DNA of 64,000 nucleotides from Tulasnella sp. 424. Taxonomy: Eukaryota; Basidiomycota; Agaricomycetes; Cantharellales; Tulasnellaceae. Below the pieces are notes generated by a model. That model saw nothing but the letters and a program-made list of their open reading frames with translations. It did not search any database and was not told the origin of the DNA. Below, in pieces: positions 37,701-48,581 of the stretch. The stretch's first letter is position 1, and the number at the start of each line of letters is the position of its first letter. Where the stretch lies: assembly GCA_019633425.1 (NCBI GenBank), contig WSUB01000003.1:561480-625479 (forward strand). Direction: 5' to 3'. A program made the translations under genes and the position numbers.

Positions 37701-40198
37701 GCGCAGAACCATGCGGACCCTGCGAGCATTCCACGACCTTTCAGTTGCCCTGTGGTCATCTCAATTCGGTTCGCTGGTACGTATATCTGACACAAGGCTT
37801 GGCTCTCAGAAGAGTCTAACATCGTCTTGGTGTTGAAAGCTATCAGATCGATAATCCTGAAAATATCCGCTGTCCCGTAATCGTTCAAAAGTCACTCCCT
37901 CTTTGCGGTCACTCGGTACTCATGGCCTGCTCTGACGATGCGGGTGAAGTCACATGCCAAATGACTTGTGGAAAAGTCATGGCCTGCTGTGGCGGCATTT
38001 GCCAAGATCAGTGCGGGAATTGCCAGGCATTGAATTTCGCTGGGTTCATTGTCAAGCATACCGACCATTCCTGCAAGAAGCAGCTGTACTGTGGTCATAC
38101 CTGCTCCGGTATTTGCAACGCGAATCATGACTGCGCCGAGTTCCCATGCATGGGTCAGTGCCGCCAGAGTTGCCGACACCATGCATGTAAGCTCCCGTGT
38201 ACGGAGCCTTGTGCGCCGTGTATGGACTCCTGTGACTGGGTATGCGAGCATCAAGGTCGGTGCCATGCGGTCTGCGGAGCGGTGAGTCTTTGGCTGTCTA
38301 TTTGGCAAGGCGGTATAGTGAACAACCTCGGTTGAACGATTAGCCGTGTGTACGACTCCCATGCGATGTGCGTTGCGAGTATTTTCTGGACTGTGGGCAT
38401 CGTTGTCCGTCAGGTAGGCTCTAAAATCGCACTATGCTTCAGGATCTTAGCTGACCTTTGGTCCAGCATGCGGGGAGCCCTGCGAGTCGCAAATATGCCC
38501 CCTCTGTTCCAGCAGGGCTGTTCGGAATCAAGTTGTCGATTTGGTGGAGGGAAAGCGGCTTCGGGAACTCGACCCTGAGAGCGAAGAGTTCGATGACCTG
38601 ATCATAACCTTGACCTGCGGGCACGCTCTGACCGTGAAAACACTGGACGGCATCTGCGAGCTGGAGAAGTACTATACGCGCGACAATGATGCTTGGACTT
38701 CGATCGCTTCTCCTCCGGAAGGTTTCCAGCGGCCCCCTGCCTGCCCTCATTGCCGGGAGCCAATCAAGAGCCTGCGCTATGGGCGAGTGTACAAGCGGGT
38801 CGATGTTGACATATCTGAACAGGTGCGGATGTCTTCACTTCCCGTTGAATCTTCAGGCTAATGGGATTACTTTAGAATGTGGCTACAAGATGTCGTTGGG
38901 CCTTGGGTCTCGTTCGCGAGAACGTTGCCACATTTGACAGCGGCAAGGCAGCCCAAGACCTCGAGATGGCCTTAGAGAACGCTGGATCAATCGAACTGCC
39001 CGTCGACAGCGAAGGCGCAATCAAAGACCGACAACAGCGGGCAATCGGTCCAGATGAACCTCTTCCGGTGCCTTCGAAGAGGTTCGGCCATAAGTCTCAC
39101 TATCTAGAGCAAATACCCGCGCCAATCAAAGACCCATGGATCAAAGCAATACGCAGACTCATAGCTTATTATTTGGAAGCGGCCAAAGTGGCAAGGGCAA
39201 CCTCATCCCACTTCCAAGCTTACGAAGCCGCCGTGGCGACGCTTCACCAGGAGTACCTGACAGAGCTTGGGCATCCCGATGACTTGCCAGAAACCGTTAC
39301 ACCCGAAGATATGGCCCTCGGGTTGGCAAGAACGCGCTGTGGCATCCCGGCTCCTCCTAAGGCTAATGTTCGATTCCGAGTCGAGGCCTGCTGGATGACT
39401 TTCAACATTCGGTTCCAGCTAGCGAGCTTCGCACAGGAAGTAGCGGAGATCTTCGTCAAAGCAGAAGTACCGAAGAGAATCCAATCGGTTTGGGCAGATA
39501 TGATCGAGGACATTCTACATACCGTCGAACGGGACGCTTTGAAGGCTATCCATGTGGCGCGGGGGTCTCAATCTCACCGTCAGATCCTCCGGACTGTCCT
39601 TTTCCTTCTGGAGGCACAGTACCAAACCTTTAGCCACCGAGTGGACCGGTGCTTGGACTCAACTCGGCCACAAAGCCTCAATGATGAAGCACGAAGAGGA
39701 TGCGCTGAAGCAAAAGCAACAATGGCAAAGTACGCTCAACAGTTCCGCGACGCTATGGACTCCCGTCCCGCCAATCAGCAGTGGCTCGAGGCCAACTACA
39801 TCACCCCCGCCGAATCGATTGTTGCAAAGTGGGCCGCTATGGAAACGAGACTAGAAGAAGGCTCGCCAAATAACCAAGCCAGGGACGCCGAGAAGGGTCA
39901 GGTTGTTAAGGCTCTTATGGAGGGGTGCTTCGGAACCAGTAAGTTGACTACAGAGATGCTAGAGGCTACGATCTAAATGGTTTCTCCCCCTTTTCAAGAG
40001 CCTCGCGGGAACTTTTACCAGTGTCTTAACGGTCACGTATTTGTCATCACTGAGGTATGTGTGACCACCGGCGTCGAATCTTTATTCTTGAGTTTCACAT
40101 GCATTCAGGTTACACAGGCCCAAGGTACAATGGACGAGTTCCGCTGCCCAGAATGCAACAGTATCATAGGAGGAAGTTCGCGCACATTTAATTCCTAA
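31743..40198 (+). CDS. Array copy 4: four CCCH fingers / ZNFX1-type helicase / NFX1 fingers / RZ finger, 2,327 aa
   Basis: Exons: 31743-32618, 32672-32689, 32740-32763, 32824-32940, 32991-33040, 33095-33250, 33312-33845, 33900-34769, 34825-34843, 34894-35814, 35871-35922, 35988-36083, 36136-36210, 36273-36414, 36476-36626, 36678-36715, 36770-36976, 37035-37063, 37125-37210, 37269-37497, 37551-37776, 37840-38281, 38344-38413, 38467-38822, 38876-39938, 39999-40054, 40118-40198 (6,984 nt, open). CCCH fingers: C9/C17/C23/H27, C66/C75/C81/H85, C126/C135/C141/H145, C186/C195/C201/H205. Walker A at 882-888; all helicase motifs are present; exon 10 carries a very acidic loop. RZ finger C2291/H2295/C2311/C2314 has normal spacing, but the extra cysteine after ITE is lost (AQGTMDEFRC) and the protein stops soon after, without the W-x-W-G tail. 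It is followed directly by the intact spartin-like gene, so this may be the founding position. The last exon's acceptor (40117) was chosen to keep the H-x15-C spacing. Confidence 0.88.
31893..32432 (+). repeat. Three in-frame 180-nt repeats encoding CCCH fingers 2-4 of copy 4
   Basis: Units start at 31893, 32073 and 32253 with aacaatcaggcgaataaa (NNQANK), each encoding a 60-residue block: a short linker, an ACRSFWETG-C-DRG CCCH finger and a Thr/Pro/Ser-rich linker. The period (180 nt) and linker sequence differ from the 210-nt unit of copy 3, so the expansions are independent. Confidence 0.9.
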
Positions 40199-40517
40199 GA
40201 GGGCAGAGCCCTGGATCTCTTGAAACATCGGTACTGAGAAGAGGACGAAGAAGACTTCGGACTCAGAGTCGCCTACTCATCTGTCTTTTGTAACATCGAT
40301 ACTGAATCTTTGAAATGGTCCGCTTAAGCATTGTCATTGAATTTTGATATGTATGGGAAGGATTGGGTGCCTTGCCGAACTCTGGAAGACCATATCTTTG
40401 GTGGGTGTCACGGGTGTGATGAGCGCTGACGTCATCGGGAGAATCGGGAGGAACCTCGCATGCTCGACTTCTTCCGCACCACTGATCTTTTCAACCACCC
40501 ACAACCACCGCAGAAAC
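40199..40517. other. Short intergenic region / promoter of the spartin-like gene
   Basis: Copy 4 ends 319 nt before the next ATG. The block near 40428-40452 (gacgtcatcgggagaatcggg) is the part recognisable in the relics after copies 1 and 2. Confidence 0.5.
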
Positions 40518-41708
40518 ATGACCACCATCGTATCCATTGACGGCTGCTCCGTAGCCCAAGTTTTAGATTCCGGTGTCTTCCCGCTCACGTCGGGAACGCT
40601 GGAGTTACTGCAAGATCCCGAGACTTACATCCTTACTGTCAAGCTTGGGGACCTTGCCTTCCCCTTGGAAAACACTCCAGTATATACACACTCCGATAAC
40701 TCGCAATGGTACTTCTTCAAGTCCCCAGGAGTTTCCTCGGAGGTCCACTCCTACGTTCGGATCGAGTTGCCACACGACGTTCTCACTCCAGGATCCCCGG
40801 TGCAAGAGCTGAGGGACCGGTTCGAGAACGCATTGATCGGAGCGAAATTGCTAAAGACGGGCGTGGAAGCTGCTGGGGATGAGATTGGAGCGAGCCTGAG
40901 GACGGATGCTTCGAAAATGGCGTCTTTTGTTTCATCCCAGATCAAGTCGTAAGTGGAGCGAACTCACTCGATGGCGCCCTCCTAATGCAAGGATACAATC
41001 GTTTTTAGCTACACTTCAAGTCACCCGGCAACCACAGAGCCTGTGAGCTTCAGTCCGACCACCCACCAAGTCGCAGAAGGAGCAGCTGCACAATCAGGTG
41101 TTGCTGCCGGTTACGCATCCAGCGCCGCCAATATATTCGCCAGGACCTTTATTGGTGCTGGTCAGAAGATCGTTGACATTTTCAACGCGGCCACGGCGGA
41201 ACGTCCCGACAAGCCTGAAAGGTTGAGGGGCGACCTGGCTGAAGCCGGGTACGATGTGGATGACGGCGAGAGAGAGCCCGACTTTCCGAAGGAGCTGAAG
41301 GATGAGCAGATGAGCTACGAGAACTCTGTCAAACCGGTCGTGAAAGGTGTTCAGAGTCTGGCAGCTGGCGTCAGCGATGGGTAGGTCGTTGCTTCGCCCA
41401 GCCAGTGGCCCGATGATTGTTAACCAACCTGACTTAAATTAGAACCAGCAAAGTCACGTCAGCAGTCAGCAGTGGGGCTCACGACGTTATTGCCCATGAC
41501 TTGGGACCTGAGGCTGCAGACTTATCAACCAAGGTGGGTGATACGGCCCGTAACGTCAAGTCCGTGGCGAAGAGCACTCTCGTCGTAAGCCGGACAGAAC
41601 GCGGGATGAATTTGCGCTCACCCATTTTACGACCCTTTTCAGGATGCCTCACCATATGGCATTGCGAAGAAAGCGATTCAGGAGGACAAAGGGGCCAGCG
41701 CACTGTAA
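40518..41708 (+). CDS. Spartin-like protein with senescence domain, 336 aa
   Basis: Exons: 40518-40948, 41009-41380, 41443-41584, 41643-41708; open to TAA. It starts MTTIVSIDGCSVAQVLDSG. The N-terminal half (to about residue 110) is a compact beta-rich region with LTVKLGDLAFPL. The C-terminal half is Ala/Gly/Ser-rich and helical, with AGYASSAANIFARTFIGAG and a KVGDTARNVKSVAKST segment, as in the senescence/spartin domain (plant ERD7-type and animal spartin proteins, which associate with lipid droplets and membranes). The family call rests on recognition of the C-terminal pattern. Truncated 5' relics of this gene lie after array copies 1 and 2. Confidence 0.7.
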
Positions 41709-42414
41709 AACACGAGGCTTTTTGGCATTGTATGCCGTTTGCTTTGTGGCTTGTCTGTTTTTCAACCATCTGCGATTATTCTTGGTATGACAAAAAATGA
41801 AAGAAGTGATAATAAGGCCCTTTCTGGTGTACATCGTGATCTACGTCATGTCTCGTAAATGTTCTTTGTGGCTGTCGGCAACGAGCGCTAGGCAACGAGT
41901 CGCGACGAGGGACGTGTCGAAGTTTCCGTGGGAAGCTCGGTTTTCACGGGGGTTCCTGAGTACCGGTGAGGGGGGTAGTTAGAGCGGTCCAAGCTCGAAT
42001 CGTCGTCTTTCTCTTCAACCACCATCCGGGTTTCGTTTCTTGTACTCCTTTTCCTTTCCTTTTTTCATTCTTTTTTTCATTCTCGCTGGTCGAGGTGAGT
42101 GCGACAAGTGTCGACGAGGGTGGCCAGCTAGCCAGCTGGCCGTTGGAAAGCAAGAGTGCTAACCATCGTCTACGTCCCCGCCAGGTCCTTTCTTTTAACC
42201 CATTCTTTTCTTCCCTTGGAATTGAGACTTGAAGTCCCAATCACATCCGCAACGTAAACGCTTGAAGCGCGGCATCGACTGTCATTTTCCTTTTCTTGCA
42301 ACTCGTATCTCTCGACTGCTGCTACTTTTTCCTTCTTTCGCCTTTCCGCCCGTCACCCTCGAGACTTTACACGTTTCAACCCTCTCAACTACCTCCAAGC
42401 CAACTACTCTGAAC
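41709..42414. other. Intergenic region with pyrimidine-rich promoter
   Basis: No gene seen. 42005-42090 and 42290-42360 are strongly C/T-rich on the + strand, typical of fungal promoter tracts in front of well expressed genes. The latter ends about 50 nt before the ATG at 42415. Confidence 0.4.
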
Positions 42415-43144
42415 ATGGGCGCTTTCATCTGGCACGAATGGGCTCGCTTTGTTTCTATCTTCGCCAGCGTCTGTGAGTTACTTTGTGACATGTAATGCGA
42501 GGCACAGCTTCTTATTTCGCTGACCCTATCGCTCTCCCCCCCACCTACAGATGGCGTTTGGGCAGGCTTTTGGGGTCTCTTCTTCCGCAAGTTCTTCTGG
42601 GACTTTGTTGGAGGTGTGAGGATGAATACCGCCACTCAAAAGGGCATCATGTGCGTAAAAAGTCTTGACAACACCGCTTTTTGACGCGGCGTGCTAAAAT
42701 CACCGTCCTCTTTTCGCGACTGCAATTTACACAGTCCCGGAGCGAACTCAGCACCCTTCATAGCAATCATTGTCACGATTCCCCTCATCCAAATCCTCTC
42801 CATGGTCATCGGCATCGTCATCTTGCTTTTGGAATGCCCGGCACCGTTTATGAAGAAACTCCCTATCTATCGGAGCTTGGTCTTCCGGTTAATGTTGCTC
42901 CTGGTTCAAGCTTTCCTCACCATCTTGTTCTATCAGGTGAGAGGAGTTCCGCAAGCAGCGGTCGATGATTTTGTGCCCCTCTGAACTCATGTGCTGACTG
43001 CTTTGAATTCGTTCTCTCTCAAAACAGGGTACCAATGCTGCGCTTTATTCACTTATAGCTGTGATTGGGTACACTCGAGCGGTGATGAAAGGCGAAGTGA
43101 TGGAAGAAGCGAAAGCGAATCGAGGCCAAGCCGGCGTAGCGTGA
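42415..43144 (+). CDS. Small conserved multi-pass membrane protein, 158 aa
   Basis: Exons: 42415-42472, 42551-42650, 42735-42936, 43028-43144 (477 nt, open). It starts MGAFIWHEWARF. About four hydrophobic segments are visible: residues 9-28 (FVSIFASVYGVWAGFWGLFF), 56-86 (IAIIVTIPLIQ...IVILLLE), 98-118 (FRLMLLLVQAFLTILFYQ) and 120-135 (NAALYSLIAVIGY). A short charged C-terminus (KGEVMEEAKANRGQ) follows. It resembles uncharacterised fungal membrane proteins of this size; I assign no function. All intron phases join without stops. Confidence 0.7.
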
Positions 43145-43891
43145 TGGCAACACGAACCCACTCTCAGCCCTCTCGTCCCTTGGGCTCTGTCGTCCGCTGC
43201 GCCCTGCCTCCGATGTCTTGTTGCGAAAACACAAGCTGTTTTGCGTACGGACTTCTTCCAAGGACATTTTTTCAAGATTTTTCAAATTCCTTTCTACTTA
43301 TCTTCATTTTTTTTTTCTCTTCTTCATTCACCCCCTTCATTGTTGTTACAAGTCTTCCCCGGCTGTCACGATCCTTTTCGGCTGTCTTGAATCGATGTCT
43401 CTCCCCAGAGTACAAACCTTTCGGTGGTCAGATTCGCGTGCCTGCTAACACTTGCGGGATCCATATTGTGAACTCATAAGTCCCATACTACATTCACGTC
43501 AGCCACTCGAAGAGAAATTCCCAAAAACCAAAGTCACCGAGATTCATATGCAAAGAGTGTCCTACAGCTACTGCGCTAAGCTAACGAACAGGCTAGCACA
43601 TAATTACACTCAGGATCCCAGTACAGAGAGAATATCAGAAGAAAGTCCCAAAAAGACCACCGTCCAATTCGGAAACAAGTCCAAATTATTGAAACCAGTT
43701 AAAAAATCCATAAGTAGTGTTCGTCAATAAAAAGGTCCGTGGCAAGTGTCCAACAAGGGTGTGCAAAGTAGAGTAGGGGGTCGTCGGGTAGAACGAGAAG
43801 AGATCGAGTCTGGAATAATGAATGGGGTATGGGAAAGGAATGGAAGGTTACGTTCCGATTTTCAGCAAGTCCATGAAAGAGATGTAGAGAA
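43145..43891. other. Intergenic region; contains 3' flank of the duplicated secreted-protein unit
   Basis: 43145-43500 has no gene I can support. From about 43518 onward it is collinear with 45353 onward (3' flank of the neighbouring paralogue). Confidence 0.5.
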
Positions 43892-44782
43892 TCAGTTGCA
43901 GCCAGTGTAGGTGCCCGGGATGACGGCGGGGCACCCTTGAGTGTCTATGAGGCGACGACATGTGATCAGTACGAAGTACGTAGACCAACCGATGCAAAAT
44001 GCACTGCATACCTTTGTTGGTGGGGCAATCAGCCTTGTCTTGGCAACAGCGAATGCAAGCGCGGTTGGCATCCGGCTCGATGATCTCGACGTAGGAAGCG
44101 TAGCCAGTGCACACGCTGCCCTGTGGGTTACCCTTGCCACCAGCGCCGCCGTTGGAGTCGTACTGGCCTCCACCATCGTTCTTGTTCAGGCGGTCGAGAG
44201 TCGAGACGTTGATGCAACCAGTCACTGCGCGAGGTCGTCAGTCTAAGGACGATCAGGCGGACGCGAAAGCAGTGAACGTACGCTGGGTGTAAGCCTTTCC
44301 ATTCTTGCCCTTTCCGTTCTTGAGAGTGACCTTCTTCCAAAAGTTGGATGCGAACTTGCCCTGAGTGCTGGAGGTGGGCTTGGAGCAGTAGGTGGTCATT
44401 CCGCCCTATACACAAGAATCAACCGACCCATCGGTTAGTTGTTTCAGAATTAAGACACCGGACAAGGGTCCGACTTACAGGGTGCTCAGAGTCGCCAATG
44501 TTGGTTTTCTAAAAATATCAAGGAGGTCAGGGCCATGTTCGGTACCGGTCAAAAACACAGGGGGTGCCTGGAAAATGAACTGTTCGTTTTGAACGGAATG
44601 CTCACCTTGGTCTTGGGAACGATCATGCAGTAGTCGGTGGTCGAGGTGATCTTTACCATGTTGGTTGGGGAGACGCGAGCCTCGAGATGACTGACTTCAG
44701 CCTCGGGGACTTCGATGAGAGGTGAAGCGATGGCAGAGCCAACGACGGCGAGTAGGGCGATGAGGGGGGTAGTGAACAACAT
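43892..44782 (-). CDS. Small secreted cysteine-rich protein A, 198 aa
   Basis: Exons on the - strand: 44782-44606, 44508-44479, 44405-44282, 44224-44012, 43944-43892 (597 nt, open). Signal peptide MLFTTPLIALLAVVGSAIAS, then a short spacer. The mature part contains a GGMTTYCSKPTSS stretch, NFWKKVTLKNGKGKNGKAY, TGCINVSTLDRLN, a Gly-rich DGGQYDSNGGAGGKG, then ACIRCCQDKADCPTNK and a C-terminal GCPAVIPGTYTGCN. The even spread of cysteines suggests a disulphide-stabilised extracellular fold. I recognise this pattern from basidiomycete secreted proteins but know no function. The paralogue at 45706-46602 has the same exon lengths. Confidence 0.85.
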
Positions 44783-44906
44783 GATGGTGAATAGATGGGA
44801 ATTAGGCGAAGGAGAATGAGAGCGAAGGGAGAATGGAGAGAGAGAGTCAACGAAGAGGGGGGACTGTCGAAGACGAGGGGAAAGGAGAGAGGGGACGAAA
44901 ACAAAG

Positions 44907-44916
44907 CTTTATATGG
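44907..44916 (-). promoter_or_regulatory. TATA box of secreted protein A
   Basis: CCATATAAAG on the - strand, about 130 nt upstream of the ATG at 44782. The same element stands in front of paralogue B (46714-46723), within an AAAGC context kept in both. Confidence 0.65.
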
Positions 44917-45705
44917 AAGCTCGGTGCGCGGGCCTGGTGCCTCGGTCAGCGTCACATGTGTCATGCCATATCTGGGACCAAGCGCGCCCAGCTTCATCGA
45001 CGCCCGGGCCCGGCCTGAACATGCCGTCATGAAAGGTTTTTCTTCAAACCAACGTCCAATCCAATGTTGGATCGCCTCGAGGACGTTCGTATTCCAACGT
45101 CAAACCCCCCAGCAGCGAGGTGCCAAGATCTTGAAAGCCGCATGTTTCCGCCTCCTAAGCACTTCCAATCGATGTTCCCAAGCTCTTCAGGCGAGATACG
45201 TAACTTTTGGTTCGGATAGTAAAAACCCGACGGGTCGGCAGATTGCTGACAAAACGTCCCATCCGCACACTGCCTCGGCGATCGAAGCCATCCCGCCGCC
45301 CATCACTTGCGAGTCTGGCGTCGGGTGGGATCGTGAACCACGCGAACACAGATTCCCAAAAACCAAAGTTGCTGAGATTCATTTGCAAAGAGTGCCCTAC
45401 AGCTACGGCGCTAAGCTAACGAACAGGCTCTAGCACATAACTACAGTAAGGATCCCAGTACAGAGAGAATCGTCAGGAAAAAAGTTTAAAAAAACAACCG
45501 TCTAATCCGAAAGCGAGTCCAAGTTATTGAAACAAGTTTAAAAAGGTCCGTAAGTAGCATTCATCGGTAGAAAGGTCCGTGGCAAGTGTCCAATATGGGT
45601 GTGTGAAGAACAGTAGGGGGTTTGTCGGGGAGAACGTGAAGAATGAATGGGGTAGGGAGAGGAATGGAAGGATTTTCAACAGGCCCGTGAAAGAGATGGA
45701 GAGGA

Positions 45706-46602
45706 TTAGTCGCAGCCGGTGTAGGTGCCGGGGATGACAGCGGGGCAGCCTTGGGTGTCTGTGTGGCGGCAACGAGTGATCAGCACACAAGTCCATAAAA
45801 TAATCAGTGAGGATGCACTCCATACCTTTGTTGGTGGGGCAGTCAGCCTTGTCTTGGCAGCAGCGAATGCAAGCGCGGTTGTCACCCGGCTCGATGAGCT
45901 CGACGTAAGAAGCGTAACCAGTGCACACGCTGCCCTGTGGGTTACCCTTGCCACCAGAGCCGCCGCTGGAGTCGTACTGGCCTCCACCGTCGCTGGGGTT
46001 CAAGCGGTCGCAAGTCGAGGGATTGATGCAACCAGTCACTGCACAAGCTCGTCAGCCTAAAGACGATCCAGTGCATGCGAAAGCGGTGGACGTACGCTGG
46101 ATGTAAGCCTTTCCGTTTTTGCCCGTGCCATTCTTGAGAGTAACCTTCTTCCAAAAGTTGGAAGCGAACGTGCCCTGGGAGGGGTCGGTGGGCTTGGAGC
46201 AGTAGGTGGTCATTCCGCCCTATACACGAGAATCATCCGACACATCGGTTAATTATTTTAGAGTTCAAGACACCAAAAGGTCCGACTTACAGGTTGCTCA
46301 GAGTCGCCAATGTCGGTGTGCTAAAAGTATGCAACGTCATGAAAAAGAAAAGGATCAAAGTGGTCAGGGCGATGTTTAACAACAGGGGGGGCGCCTGGGA
46401 AATGAGCCGTGAACGAAATGCTCACCTTATTCTTGGGAACGATCATGCAGTAATCAGTGGCAGAGGTGATCTGGACCATGTTGGTTGGGGAGACGCGAGC
46501 CTTGAGATGACTGACATCAGCCTCAGGGACTTCGACGAGAGGTGTCGCGACGGTAGAGCCAACGACGGCGAGAAGGGCGATGAGGGGAGTCGTGAACAAC
46601 AT
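45706..46602 (-). CDS. Small secreted cysteine-rich protein B, 198 aa (paralogue of A)
   Basis: Exons on the - strand: 46602-46426, 46320-46291, 46219-46096, 46038-45826, 45758-45706 (177, 30, 124, 213, 53 nt, the same five lengths as protein A). Signal peptide MLFTTPLIALLAVVGSTVAT. Mature part with a TGCINPSTCDRLN segment, SGGSGGKGNPQGSVCTGY, ACIRCCQDKADCPTNK and the same GCPAVIPGTYTGC end, finishing in D. It has one more cysteine than A (TCDRLN versus TLDRLN). Function unknown. The tandem pair may allow higher dose or diverged binding. Confidence 0.85.
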
Positions 46603-46713
46603 GATGGCGAATGAAGGAGAATTAGAGCGAAGAGAGAATGGAGAGAGAAAGTCAACGAAGAGGAGGACCTGTTGAAGACGAGGGGAAAGCTAAGAGACTG
46701 GGCGAAAGCAAAG

Positions 46714-46723
46714 CTTTATATGG
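46714..46723 (-). promoter_or_regulatory. TATA box of secreted protein B
   Basis: CCATATAAAG on the - strand, about 115 nt upstream of the ATG at 46602, in the same position as in paralogue A. Confidence 0.65.
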
Positions 46724-47294
46724 CAGCGCGGGGGCCTAAAGGAAGGGAGCGGTGCTTCGGTCTAACGTCACATGTCTCAAGTTGCATTTGGTTCCAAGCG
46801 CCTTCTCCCCCCAGGTGAGCTTCATCAACGCCCGATCCCTGGCCGAACCTGCGCAGCCATCAAAGGTTTCTGTTCAAACTAAATCAAATTCAACGTTGGA
46901 TCGCCTCAAGGACGTTCATATTCCAGCCTCAAACCCCCAGCAGCGAGGTGCCAAGACCTTGAAAGCCGCCGGTTTCGCCTCCTAAGCATTTCCACCCATT
47001 GGATGTTCCCAAGCTCTACAAGCGAGATACGTACTTTTGGTTCTGATAGTAAAAACCCGACGAGTCAGCTGCTGAGAAGACGTCCCAGTCGCACACTGCC
47101 TCGGGAATCGAAGCCATCTCGCCGCCTATGACAGGCAAATCTTGGCGTCGGGTTGGCTGATCCGTGCATCCGCGGAACGGCTTCCGCTTCCCGCACCGTC
47201 ATCATGATATGGACAGTCGGCGTCCGTAAATGTATTTGAGAGCGCAAGCTACCCTATCCAAGCCTATTCCGGTTTGCCAGACTCCCACCCGGAT

Positions 47295-48581
47295 TTACTT
47301 CTTCAGCTTCTCAACCATCTCGGGAACCGCCTCGAATAAATCTGCCACAAGTCCAACATCAGCAACTTGGAAGATCGGTGCGTCAGGATCTATAAAAAAC
47401 CAAGTCAGCCGACTGGGAAATACTGCGCTAGGCTGTTCCGACTCGCCTTTGTTGACTGCGACGATCATCTTCGAATCCTTCATCCCAGCCAAATGTTGAA
47501 TTGCTCCGCTGATTCCCAGGGCAATGTAAAGCTCCGGTGCAACAATCTTGCCCGTTTGCCCAACCTATATTCGAACGTATCACAGATTTGAAATTCTCAG
47601 GTACAGCATCGAGAATCCTGCGGCGAGACTAACCTGTAACGAGTTGTCCGCATAGCCGGCATCCACGGCCGCACGACTTGCACCAACAGCGGCGCCCAAC
47701 ACGTCAGCCAGAGGGTGCAAAGTCTTCTCGAACAGCTCTGCGCTCTTCAGTGCACGTCCGCCGCTAACCACTTTGGACGCAACACCTAGCTCCGGTCGGT
47801 CACTTTGCGTCAAACTGGTCTTCAAATGTTCAGTCGGAGAGTCCTTCACTTCCACCGCTTTGATTTCCTCTGCAGGCACTTCAGGTCCATCCGTCTCAGC
47901 TTTGTCGAAAGCAGTTCCGCGGACGGTGAAAACCTTGATTGGTATGCTTGAGGGAGCCTTGACGGTGCTAATTGCGTTGCCGGCGTAAATCGGACGTTGG
48001 AAAGTCGTAGACCCGTCAGAGTTGTGCTCGACGGACGTAATATCCGAAACTGCAGGCACATCGAGCTGCGCCGCTACCCGTGGTAGTAGGGACTTGGCGG
48101 TCGTCGAGTGTGATGCGAGAAAGTGCGTGTACGACGAAGACTTGAGGAGTTCTTGGACTAACGGAGAAACCTGCTCGGCAAGTGGGGCCGCATATTGAGT
48201 TGACGGAGCGTAAATGACCTTCGTTAGGCCCTTGAGTCTGAAAGAGTTACGGTCATAAGCGCCGGTTCGCAATAGTAAAGGGCGAGAGGGTCGGAGGAAG
48301 AAGATGAAGACGTCACCCGAATATCTCCCTCCAAAATCGTACTACACTCACTTCTTAGCCTTCTCAACAACGCCCTTCACAGCGTCTGGAGCACCAATAA
48401 CCAGCCCAGTCACCTCTCCCCCGAGTTTACTTGCAGCAGTTAATGCAGACAATGTTCCAGCATTGATGACACCATCGTTATGTTCGATGAGAAGTAATGA
48501 CGATGGTGCACCCGAAGTTGATGCCCAACGAACTTGCTGTAACCCACGGAGTGTTGATAGACGAGCCTGTCGAGAAAGCAT
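47295..48581 (-). CDS. ETFA: Electron transfer flavoprotein alpha subunit, mitochondrial, 348 aa
   Basis: Exons on the - strand: 48581-48352, 48237-47634, 47564-47447, 47389-47295 (1,047 nt, open). Known role: the ETF heterodimer passes electrons from mitochondrial acyl-CoA and other dehydrogenases to ETF-QO; the alpha subunit binds FAD. Seen: an N-terminal presequence [19 protein letters not shown], an ETF alpha/beta domain with [20 protein letters not shown], and the strongly conserved C-terminal FAD-domain stretch with [29 protein letters not shown] and [20 protein letters not shown]. Intron 3 uses a GC donor (gcgagt after 47447). An in-frame ATG at 48671 would add 30 residues; I prefer 48581 because it starts directly with a good targeting peptide. 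Confidence 0.95.

Larger units (their letters stand above)
43518..45352 (-). repeat. Tandem duplication unit A (about 1.83 kb) with a secreted-protein gene
   Basis: Starts with ttcccaaaaaccaaag and runs through the 3' flank, gene and promoter of secreted protein A. Unit B (45353 to about 47160) repeats the same order, including 3' flank (aaaggtccgtggcaagtgtc at 43731 and 45571), gene, TATA region and a long upstream block (aaaacccgacg at 45223 and 47051). Confidence 0.8.
45353..47160 (-). repeat. Tandem duplication unit B (about 1.8 kb) with a secreted-protein gene
   Basis: Second, collinear unit of the duplication starting at 43518. Similarity fades around 47160, after the block gcgtcgggttggctgatc that matches gcgtcgggtgggatcgtg near 45318. 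Confidence 0.75.

Noticed and set aside
1..40198. Bacterial-style operon or phage-defence island reading of the array
   Set aside because: Dense spliceosomal introns, long promoters and eukaryotic neighbours show a fungal nuclear locus with separate genes.
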